Assembly: GCF_024582815.1 (NCBI RefSeq)
Contig: NZ_CP102099.1
Span: forward strand, 62,001-126,000
Length of the DNA stretch: 64,000 nucleotides
Direction: 5' to 3'
Origin: Acinetobacter colistiniresistens
GTDB taxonomy: Bacteria > Pseudomonadota > Gammaproteobacteria > Pseudomonadales > Moraxellaceae
Positions 36,294-43,327 of the stretch are shown here, one piece after another (position 1 is the stretch's first letter; each line of letters starts with the position of its first letter). The translations under genes and the position numbers were made by a program. Below the pieces are notes generated by a model that was not told the origin of the DNA, did no database searches, and saw only the letters and a program-made list of their open reading frames with translations.

Positions 36294-37425
36294 GGCGTAG
36301 CACCTCTTCCAACTGCATAACGTTTCTTCTAGCCTTTACGGAAACATAACGCTGCAAACTGCTCCAAGAATCATGCAAGCTTACTTTTTGAATTTCAGGA
36401 ATTGTAAAGCTTTGTTCTGCAAGTCTAGTACACCCTTCATGTCTTAAATCATGAAAACGCAAATCCTCAATTCCTAACATCTTACAAGCCTCACGAAACT
36501 CTTTGCCTAAACTTTTAGGATTCAAAGGTAAAAGTAGATTTTCATTGTGGCCTAACTTAAGCATTCTGCTACGAACCGCATGATCCATTAAACGGTCAAC
36601 CATCATTTTGCAGGGTTCTAAGATATCGAATGTCTTGTGGTTTCCTTTCGAGCCATTAGGATTTTTCAAATCATGAACTTTCCAAGATGAATGATACTGA
36701 TCATAATCATCTAAACTTAAACGGGTTAATTCTGCTTCACGTCTACAAGAAAAGATGGCAAACCAGATAACTAGATGCATCGGGTACTTCGTCCCATACC
36801 TATTCATTTTCCAACGCTCAACAAAATACTTAGTTAAAGCTATTAATTCCGCATTGGTTGGCAATCTATCCCTCTTCTTACTAGAAGAGATTTGGCGAGT
36901 TTTTCTCAGTTGCGCGGTAGCTTTATCAAAACTATTTAAATCAATATCTATATCCCACATCACGGCGGCATGAGCCAAGACACCACGAATATGAAGAAGT
37001 TCGTGTTGCTGAGTACTTGTTGCAATTGGATCTAAATCTAAGTGAGGTATCCCAGCTTTTCTTAATGCAACATGATCGGCCAAATGTACTGATTTTATTT
37101 TTGTGATAATATTGCGTGCTATCGGAAATTTCTTAATTAAGTTTAGAGAATAGCGTTTCGTCCTTCCGTACTCGCTCCCAACTTCTTCCAAATATTTATC
37201 AATGGCATCAGCCAAGGTTAGGTCTATTAGTTTCTCTTTGCCTAACAAAATATCTGGATTTTCTTGAATCTCAACTTCTCTTTTCTTAAGCCAGTTTTCC
37301 GCCACTTTCTTTGAATGGAAAGTTTTGCTTTCAGAAAAGGCAGGATATCCCTTTCGATTAATTCGGATAGCTGCACGGTAACTCACACTGCCATCTGCAC
37401 CTTTTCTAGCTGTAACTGAACCCAT
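36277..37425 (-). CDS. Tyrosine site-specific recombinase (dusA integrase)
   Basis: A 382-residue phage-type integrase. Catalytic residues visible: Arg in FSCRREAEL (R228/R229), HDLR with H326 and R329, the third-box His in SLHDSW (H351) and nucleophile Y360 in LQRYVSV. The N-terminus GSVTARKGADGSVSYRAAIR is the AP2-like arm-binding domain, followed by a core-binding domain at about 68-155. It reads toward the island interior from 134 bp inside attR, and arm-type repeats lie between its start and attR. It is presumably responsible for integration at the MMDW codons of dusA. Confidence 0.95.
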   Translation of the reverse strand: MGSVTARKGADGSVSYRAAIRINRKGYPAFSESKTFHSKKVAENWLKKREVEIQENPDILLGKEKLIDLTLADAIDKYLEEVGSEYGRTKRYSLNLIKKFPIARNIITKIKSVHLADHVALRKAGIPHLDLDPIATSTQQHELLHIRGVLAHAAVMWDIDIDLNSFDKATAQLRKTRQISSSKKRDRLPTNAELIALTKYFVERWKMNRYGTKYPMHLVIWFAIFSCRREAELTRLSLDDYDQYHSSWKVHDLKNPNGSKGNHKTFDILEPCKMMVDRLMDHAVRSRMLKLGHNENLLLPLNPKSLGKEFREACKMLGIEDLRFHDLRHEGCTRLAEQSFTIPEIQKVSLHDSWSSLQRYVSVKARRNVMQLEEVLRLIDET

Positions 37426-37427
37426 AA

Positions 37428-37478
37428 TTTACACCACAAACTATTTTTTGCATTATGGTGTAAAATTTGGTGTAAATG
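37428..37478. other. Right integrase arm-type sites
   Basis: TGGTGTAAAATTTGGTGTAAATG (37456-37478) contains two direct TGGTGTAAA copies, and an inverted copy TTTACACCA lies at 37428-37436. The motif recurs at the left end (14794-14813). The copies sit across the integrase 5' region, so integrase binding could also repress its own promoter. Confidence 0.65.
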
Positions 37479-37558
37479 CAAACAGCAAAACTCATATTCA
37501 CAGGTGTTACCATGCGTTTACGCAGATTCAAATACTAGATATAAAGGTATGATTTTAA

Positions 37559-38575
37559 ATGAGTATTAACAAAAACCTTGAAACAACTGGTAATCCAAGA
37601 ATCAGTGTAGCACCAATGATGGATTGGACTACCAAAGACTATCGTTTCTTTGCCCGCCTGTTTAATCCCAATGTGGTGCTATATACCGAAATGGTAACCA
37701 CGGGTGCGATTATTTATGGTGGTGCCAATCGCCATCTCGACTTCAATCAACAAGAACAGCCAATTGTGCTGCAACTCGGTGGTTCTAATCCACAAGAGTT
37801 AGCCACCTGTACCAAAATGGCTGAAGACTGGGGCTATAACGAAGTCAATCTCAATGTAGGCTGTCCAAGCGATCGCGTACAAAACAATAAGATTGGTGCT
37901 TGCCTTATGGCGGAACCTGATCTGGTGGCTGAATGTATTCACAGCATGCAAAAAGCGGTATCAATTCCCGTCACAGTGAAACATCGTATCGGGATTGATG
38001 ACATGCATTCTTATGAAGAGATGCTGCATTTTGTTGATACGGTTGCGACAACAGGCTGCACTCATTTTATTGTACATGCACGTATTGCTATCTTGCAGGG
38101 CCTATCTCCAAAAGAGAACCGTGAAGTTCCACCTTTACGCTATGAAGATGTCTATCGCCTCAAACAAGAACGTCCGCATCTCACTATTGAAATTAATGGT
38201 GGCATCAAAACTTTTGAAGAAACACAGCAACATTTGCAGCATGTCGATGGCGTAATGATTGGTCGTGAAGCGTATCACAATCCTTACCTGCTTGCAGAAA
38301 TGGGGCAACTCTGGAATTTGCAAGCACCTGATCGTTTTGAAATCATGCAACAAATGATGCCTTATATTCAGCAGCGTGTGGCTGAAGGTGCACCGTTGTC
38401 GATTATTACCCGTCATATTTTGGGCTTATTCCAAAATCTGCCAGGCGCACGTAAATGGCGACAAGCCCTCAGTGGTGGCAATGCTAAAACCATCACCGAT
38501 ATTGAACATGCCATTCAGAATATTCAGGCAGCCATGCAACGTACTGAAGACTATCTTAAAGAGCATCAACGCTAA
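37559..38575 (+). CDS. dusA: tRNA-dihydrouridine synthase A with island-supplied 5' end
   Basis: FMN/NADPH enzyme reducing uridines in the D-loop (U20/U20a) of tRNAs. The start ISVAPMMDWTTKDYRFFARL is normal DusA. NLNVGCPSDRVQNNKIGACL carries the catalytic cysteine; TVKHRIGIDDM, HARIAILQGLSPKENREVPP and EINGGIKTFEE follow, with flavin contacts in GRVEAY-like GREAYHNPYL. Length is 338. The first 13 residues (MSINKNLETTGNP) come from the island and replace the native MQSLESLQP. The gene is thus regenerated after integration, but with a new promoter and new leader codons. It is convergent with the GNAT gene. Confidence 0.96.
   Translation: MSINKNLETTGNPRISVAPMMDWTTKDYRFFARLFNPNVVLYTEMVTTGAIIYGGANRHLDFNQQEQPIVLQLGGSNPQELATCTKMAEDWGYNEVNLNVGCPSDRVQNNKIGACLMAEPDLVAECIHSMQKAVSIPVTVKHRIGIDDMHSYEEMLHFVDTVATTGCTHFIVHARIAILQGLSPKENREVPPLRYEDVYRLKQERPHLTIEINGGIKTFEETQQHLQHVDGVMIGREAYHNPYLLAEMGQLWNLQAPDRFEIMQQMMPYIQQRVAEGAPLSIITRHILGLFQNLPGARKWRQALSGGNAKTITDIEHAIQNIQAAMQRTEDYLKEHQR
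37616..37629 (+). other. attR core of the dusA island
   Basis: Identical 14-bp copy (ATGATGGATTGGAC) of the attL core at 14724-14737, inside the dusA coding sequence. Confidence 0.85.
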
Positions 38576-38584
38576 GCTGAGGCG

Positions 38585-39016
38585 CTAGGCATAACTTTTA
38601 TGCATGGGTACAAAGCGTAACCCACTCTGTTCGATTACTGCTGAGCTTGCTGTAAAGCCGAACTTCTCATAAATCACTTGAGCATAACAACTGGAATTCA
38701 CTGTTATGCTTGAGTGTGATGTCGCAATTTTATTTTCCAGAAACTGCCAAAGTTGACGACCAATTCCCTGACGCTGCACCCTTTGATCTACAAAAAAATG
38801 TAGGATATGTGCAGGCTGCCGATATGCAATAACGCCCATCAGCTGGGTGTTTTGCTCAAAAACGAAGTATTCAATATTCGGCATTTCCATTAATTTATGA
38901 ATCATGCTTTGACTAAATTTATCTGCCCCCTCTGCATTTAAAGCAAAATCTGTGATATATGGCCGAATTAATTGTACGATCTGATCCAGATCAGATGATG
39001 TTGCCAGACGGATCAT
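38585..39016 (-). CDS. GNAT family N-acetyltransferase
   Basis: A 143-residue acetyl-CoA-dependent acyltransferase. Motif A reads LHFFVDQRVQRQGIGRQLWQ, with the Q/RxxGxG/A pyrophosphate loop as QRQGIG. The N-terminus IRLATSSDLDQIVQLIRPYI and the C-terminal SSCYAQVIYEKFGF fit the fold. The substrate is unknown. It is tail to tail with dusA, with a 9-bp gap, and has its own promoter region toward 39050. Confidence 0.85.
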   Translation of the reverse strand: MIRLATSSDLDQIVQLIRPYITDFALNAEGADKFSQSMIHKLMEMPNIEYFVFEQNTQLMGVIAYRQPAHILHFFVDQRVQRQGIGRQLWQFLENKIATSHSSITVNSSCYAQVIYEKFGFTASSAVIEQSGLRFVPMHKSYA

Positions 39017-39351
39017 TTTAAGCTCTTCTTCTCATATTATTCAAATAAACAATAGCTTATAACAATATCAACCTCAAACCTAATCAGATAGACTGCATTA
39101 AAGCGACTACTTTTTAGTCAAAAATGAAATATAATCTTACAAATCATTTTATTTAAACTAACTAGCAAACAAATTACTGATAATGAAAAAGATTCTTAAC
39201 TAGTATTTTAAGCTAAGTGAACGATCCAGCAGCCCAATTGTTATATTATTACGTTACATTTGAGTTTTTTTAAGATTTATCGCTTACTATGAGCGCCGTA
39301 ACAAATTCTGGCACACGTTCAGTTGTTTTGAAAATGCGGTAGAGATTCACA
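39017..39351. other. Intergenic region between GNAT and CHAP genes
   Basis: 335 bp of AT-rich DNA between divergent genes. It presumably holds both promoters. No hairpin, repeat or small gene stands out to me. Confidence 0.5.
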
Positions 39352-39831
39352 ATGATTTATGATGTACCTTCAGTCGATCACAGTATGATTCACCCACCTA
39401 TGCAACAGGTGGTTATTCCTTATCGAGAAATGCCGAAGCCTGCATCAGTGCCAGCAATTGATGTGAATAAATTCTCTCAGAAACTGGCGAAACGAGCTTC
39501 TTATCGCAGCTCATCACAATGCGCTAAGTTCGTTAGAATTGCCTTACAATCGGCTGGTGCCAATATTGATCAGCATCCTGTTGCGGCATCAGACTGGGGT
39601 CGTACCCTACAGCAGATTGGCTATCAAGAAATTACACCTGAATTTAATAACCCTCAACCCGGTGACATTTATATTATCCATCGCACTAAAAAACATCGCT
39701 ATGGACATATTGCAGGATTTACAGGTTCACAATGGGTTTCCGATTTTAAACAAACCAGTTATGACGTCTATAAAGACCCAAATGTGACTTATACCTATTA
39801 CCGCTTAGCGCCTCAATATCCGCAGGCTTAA
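39352..39831 (+). CDS. CHAP-domain cysteine peptidase/amidase-like protein
   Basis: A 159-residue protein with an NlpC/P60-superfamily CHAP fold. Catalytic Cys is likely C57 in SSSQCAKFVRIAL, and His H119 in HRYGHIAGF, preceded by the usual NPQPGDIYII strand. The first 35 residues are proline-rich and there is no signal peptide. CHAP enzymes cut peptidoglycan peptides. A signal-less form could be a phage-type lysin, a type VI secretion amidase effector or a housekeeping protein; no immunity gene or VgrG lies next to it, so this is open. It stands alone with its own upstream region. Confidence 0.75.
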   Translation: MIYDVPSVDHSMIHPPMQQVVIPYREMPKPASVPAIDVNKFSQKLAKRASYRSSSQCAKFVRIALQSAGANIDQHPVAASDWGRTLQQIGYQEITPEFNNPQPGDIYIIHRTKKHRYGHIAGFTGSQWVSDFKQTSYDVYKDPNVTYTYYRLAPQYPQA

Positions 39832-39991
39832 CCTATGGTGAGTCATTATGAACTCACCAAACTTATATATCCAAGTAGCTCAATCACTATGGACATAGTT
39901 CCTCTAGTCAATACTATTTGCATGAATTTGAGTAATAGCAGTTAGATAGCAATGATCTATTTACCTCAGCATTCTATTGATGACACTTTTT

Positions 39992-41101
39992 TTATCTCCC
40001 AAATTTATTCAGACAACGCCAATATTTATCTTTGAAAAAACTAACATCAATTTCAAAATTATCTCTATTATTTTGAATAATTTGGTCAATTATCTTGGAT
40101 GGTTTTCTAAAATCTTTACAAGCAAAGTATATCGTTCTTAAATTATTGCCGGTTTCTCGACCTATATTTAAATATCCTTCTACATCTTTTAACTCAGCCA
40201 CTAATGTCTGCTCAATACTTTCAAGCAACTCATATTCATTTGATGGTGGCATACCGTTAAAATTTTCACCATCATAAGGTATTTCAATAATCATCAACCA
40301 AGGATGTGATGCTTTTTTATCCCACGCTAATAATGTACTATTCAATGTCGCAATAAGTGGCAAACCCTCATGGGTCTCCCCTTCTAAACTTATATATTCA
40401 TCCTCATCCGTATTCGAGCGAATCACTTTATCAAAACGAGAAATTTCACTGTTCTTTAGGGTTAAAATTTTCTTTAAATTTGCAATCGGCATTAATTCTT
40501 TTTCAGCATCTTGTCTGGATTGTACTGAAACTTGATCGAGTTTGGTTACCGAATCATATTCCCCTAAGTAATTGTCTAAGAAAATATAAACTCCTTGTAA
40601 AAATTCACTTTTTTGCGCCTCATTATATTCATCATGAACCACAAAGAGATCTATTTCATCTGGATATTCTTCATGGTCTTGTAAATAAAACGATAGCGTT
40701 TTTTGACTAAACTCATGACCATGCATACCAATACTGGTTTGCTGAATATCACTTGCGGGTTTAAGGGCTGTAAATTTCCAGTCAGGAATTTTAGGGGCTG
40801 CTGCCACCAACTCCTCTACAAATACAATATTTGCCACAACACCATCTGGCGTTAAAATCAATTCAGCTGTTTGTGGGCCAAGCATCCCGGTAAGGGAAAA
40901 AATTCCATCATGAACTTTAGCCAATTCAGGCAATAATTTATCAAAGAAATCCGCCTGAATCGTATCTTGATTTAACTCATCCACAATACGATGGAAATCC
41001 TGTTGATGCTGCTCAAACCATTGCCAAAATTCAGCATAGCGATTTCTATTGATTTGTATTTGTTGTTCTTTCTTTCCAAATAACTTTTTCAAAAAACTCA
41101 T
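39992..41101 (-). CDS. DUF695 domain-containing protein
   Basis: A 369-residue cytoplasmic protein. The middle and C-terminal part has the DUF695 pattern: HPWLMIIEIPYDGENFNGMP, EYELLESIEQTLVAELKDVE and GYLNIGRETGNNLRTIYFAC, plus FACKDFRKPSKI. The N-terminal half contains a second conserved region (FWQWFEQHQQDFHRIVDEL, ELILTPDG) seen with DUF695. Function is unknown. The lysine-rich start (MSFLKKLFGKKEQQ) has no cleavage site. It is convergent to the CHAP gene. Confidence 0.75.
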   Translation of the reverse strand: MSFLKKLFGKKEQQIQINRNRYAEFWQWFEQHQQDFHRIVDELNQDTIQADFFDKLLPELAKVHDGIFSLTGMLGPQTAELILTPDGVVANIVFVEELVAAAPKIPDWKFTALKPASDIQQTSIGMHGHEFSQKTLSFYLQDHEEYPDEIDLFVVHDEYNEAQKSEFLQGVYIFLDNYLGEYDSVTKLDQVSVQSRQDAEKELMPIANLKKILTLKNSEISRFDKVIRSNTDEDEYISLEGETHEGLPLIATLNSTLLAWDKKASHPWLMIIEIPYDGENFNGMPPSNEYELLESIEQTLVAELKDVEGYLNIGRETGNNLRTIYFACKDFRKPSKIIDQIIQNNRDNFEIDVSFFKDKYWRCLNKFGR

Positions 41102-41200
41102 TTTGTTTGTTCTCTGTTATTACGTTTATTTCAGTTTAATTTAACTGAATTTTTATGATTTTTAAACGTATCTAAACTTTTACTTAAAAATACCAAGCGC

Positions 41201-41962
41201 TTATTTGATCCGATCTAACTTTTTCAACACTTCAGCCACCGCCACCATGGCAAAGCTTGAAGTCACCACGACTGCCGAGCCATAGCCACCGCAACGCAAT
41301 CCAGCGCTCGGACACACCTCTGCACTGGAAAATGGATTGTCGATCGAATAAACACACGTAATACCAAACTTCTCTTTGGGCTTTTTGCAAATCCCTTTAG
41401 AACGCAGCTGTGTTCTTAACTTTGCCAACATCGGGTCTTGTTCAGTCTTGGATAAATCTGCGACGCGAATCTTTAACGGATCCAGTTTGCCCCCTGCTCC
41501 CCCTGATACAATCAACGGAATCTTGTTAAAGCGGCAATGTAGCATCAAGGCAAGTTTGGCTTTGACATCATCGATACAATCTAAAACAATGCTTGGAACT
41601 GGATTTAAAATCTGTTTGACATTCTCTGGCGTCAGATAGTCATCAATCACATTTACTTTCATTCTTGGATTGATCTGACGGCAACGCTCCGCCATCACTT
41701 CAATTTTTTCTTGCCCTAGCGTCGAGCTCATGGCGGGGAGTTGACGATTGATATTGGAAGCAGCGACCACATCCATATCAACTAAAGTCAACTCACCAAT
41801 GCCTGTGCGTGCCAGTGCTTCAACCGCCCAACTGCCTACACCGCCAATACCAATAACCATGACATGACTACGTTCATAATGCGAAAAGGCATTGTCTCCA
41901 TAAATTTTGGCAACACCAGCAAAACGGCGCTCATATTCATCATTTACAGGAACATCAGTCAT
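41201..41962 (-). CDS. tcdA: tRNA threonylcarbamoyladenosine dehydratase
   Basis: E1-like ATP-dependent enzyme that cyclises t6A37 to ct6A in tRNAs. The opening YERRFAGVAKIYG is diagnostic. The adenylation-site motif VMVIGIGGVGSWAVEALART is at about residues 30-49, LVDMDVVAASNINRQ follows, and IVLDCIDDVKAKLALM comes next. Then KIPLIVSGGAGGKLDP and the cysteine region SAEVCPSAGLRCGGYGSAVV appear. At 253 residues it is normal. It probably stands alone. Confidence 0.95.
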   Translation of the reverse strand: MTDVPVNDEYERRFAGVAKIYGDNAFSHYERSHVMVIGIGGVGSWAVEALARTGIGELTLVDMDVVAASNINRQLPAMSSTLGQEKIEVMAERCRQINPRMKVNVIDDYLTPENVKQILNPVPSIVLDCIDDVKAKLALMLHCRFNKIPLIVSGGAGGKLDPLKIRVADLSKTEQDPMLAKLRTQLRSKGICKKPKEKFGITCVYSIDNPFSSAEVCPSAGLRCGGYGSAVVVTSSFAMVAVAEVLKKLDRIK

Positions 41963-42008
41963 AACAGTTGCGATCTATCTTTTCAGTCAAACTGCTATTT
42001 TAGCGTGT

Positions 42009-43214
42009 TTAAAGCCGTTTAGGTGAGCTTGATGAAACTTTGCTTGGTGATTGGCCTTGGCGATTTAAAATCAGTAGCAGCATAAAAACCATGAAGCTCA
42101 TAGATAAAGCTAAAAGGTTGGCATTCATCCAACCAAGACTACTCAAAATCGGCGCAGGTAAAAACGCGCCTAGAGTTGCAAACAAGGCAATTCCAGTTTC
42201 ATTGATGCCTTGGATACGATGTTTTTGTTGTTCATTTAAACCGGCCAATAAAGTAGATGCGCCAGAATAAGCAAAGTTCCAGCCCACACCAAGCACAATC
42301 AGTGCCGCATTAATATAAAACCCAGCCTGTCCCAGCACTGGAATCAAGGACGACAGCATCAGCAGTACAAAACCAATATAAATGGTGTTATGTACTCCCC
42401 AGTGTTGAATCAGTTTAGACACAAAGAAGGATGGAATAAACATGGCCAAGACATGTAGCTGAATCGAGATCGAAGCATAGTGAAATGAATGATGCTCCTT
42501 TAAATGCAATGAAGACATAATCATCATCACATTCATAATATAGTAGGCAAAAGCACCGCTGATGACGGCTGCAATAATCAACGTGCCCGGCAATTTGGCA
42601 CGCTGAGCGGGTTCAATCACAACGTCTTGCGGTGTCTGTTGGCGTTGAAACTTTTGATTCCATAAATACAAAGTTGGAGACAGCAACAGCGCCAAGACAC
42701 TAAAAATTAAATAGATCACAGTAAAATCAGGTAATCCTTGCACCTGTTGAAATTGGATTGCCAGCATCGGTGCAATAATGGCGGCAATCACGCCACCCGA
42801 AATCACCATGGCTGTGGCCTTGGGAATCAGCTCGGCAGCCAGACGATCGGAAGCAGCAAAGCGATAAAAATTTGCAGTCGAGATAAATAAACCCAGTGAG
42901 AAATGGCTTAGACATAATAAATAAAACTGTTGCTGCTGTAGGGCCAGATAACCGAGAACACCCGCCAAGAACAGACAGACACAACCAAATTGGAAGACCA
43001 CATGTCGACCTAACTTTTTCATCAAAAACGAAAAGATAATGGTAGTCAGTAACATCGCCAAAAACTGCAAGCCATAAGGAACTGTCGCTAGAGCCTGAGT
43101 CGGTGCAAGTTTCAAACCGACAATCGCCGCCACCGTCACTGACAAAACTGCTGCAATTAAATTAAAAGCCTGTGCAGCCAAAAGATAATAAACATTGCGG
43201 GGTAATTGATTCAA
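42009..43214 (-). CDS. MFS transporter
   Basis: A 401-residue membrane protein with about 12 hydrophobic segments. The loop 2-3 region reads FSFLMKKLGRHVVFQFGC, and segment 5 has MVISGGVIAAIIAPMLAI. A cytoplasmic middle loop with basic and acidic residues (NQKFQRQQTPQDVVIEPAQR) separates the two halves. In the second half, IYIGFVLLMLSSLIPVLGQA and GWNFAYSGASTLLA fit the family. The substrate is not identifiable. It lies downstream of acnA on the same strand but is separated from it by a terminator. Confidence 0.85.
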   Translation of the reverse strand: MNQLPRNVYYLLAAQAFNLIAAVLSVTVAAIVGLKLAPTQALATVPYGLQFLAMLLTTIIFSFLMKKLGRHVVFQFGCVCLFLAGVLGYLALQQQQFYLLCLSHFSLGLFISTANFYRFAASDRLAAELIPKATAMVISGGVIAAIIAPMLAIQFQQVQGLPDFTVIYLIFSVLALLLSPTLYLWNQKFQRQQTPQDVVIEPAQRAKLPGTLIIAAVISGAFAYYIMNVMMIMSSLHLKEHHSFHYASISIQLHVLAMFIPSFFVSKLIQHWGVHNTIYIGFVLLMLSSLIPVLGQAGFYINAALIVLGVGWNFAYSGASTLLAGLNEQQKHRIQGINETGIALFATLGAFLPAPILSSLGWMNANLLALSMSFMVFMLLLILNRQGQSPSKVSSSSPKRL

Positions 43215-43271
43215 AGCCTTTATCCAATTTAATCAAGCCTGATTACCTTAACGCTGAATGCTTGAAACTGA

Positions 43272-43305
43272 AACAAAAAAAGATGAAAGACCAGCTTTCA
43301 TCTTT
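43272..43305 (-). terminator. Terminator of acnA
   Basis: Perfect 11-bp stem, AAAGATGAAAG (43279-43289) with CTTTCATCTTT (43295-43305), and a 5-base loop. In the minus-strand direction it runs into a T stretch, 23 bp after the acnA stop. Confidence 0.92.
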
Positions 43306-43327
43306 GATTGAGACGATGTTCTAAGGA

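Larger units (their letters stand above)
14738..37615. mobile_element. Integrative genomic island in dusA (~22.9 kb)
   Basis: The island is bounded by the 14-bp att core in dusA and carries a tyrosine integrase and a PrtN/AlpA-like regulator at the right end. The cargo runs left to right: MmeI-like methyltransferase, helicase, small protein, GIY-YIG nuclease, an unknown gene, an HTH-dynamin GTPase, an IS256-family copy, gene remnants, two DUF262 proteins, a Gp2-like replication protein with repeats, and two unknown genes. No capsid, portal, terminase or conjugation genes are visible, so it is not an intact prophage or ICE. It may be a satellite or a defence island mobilised by its own integrase. 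The dusA gene is a known hotspot for such elements. Confidence 0.9.

Noticed and set aside
14738..37615. Complete prophage
   Set aside because: No terminase, portal, capsid or tail genes are visible; only an integrase, a PrtN-like regulator and a replication-like gene are phage-related.
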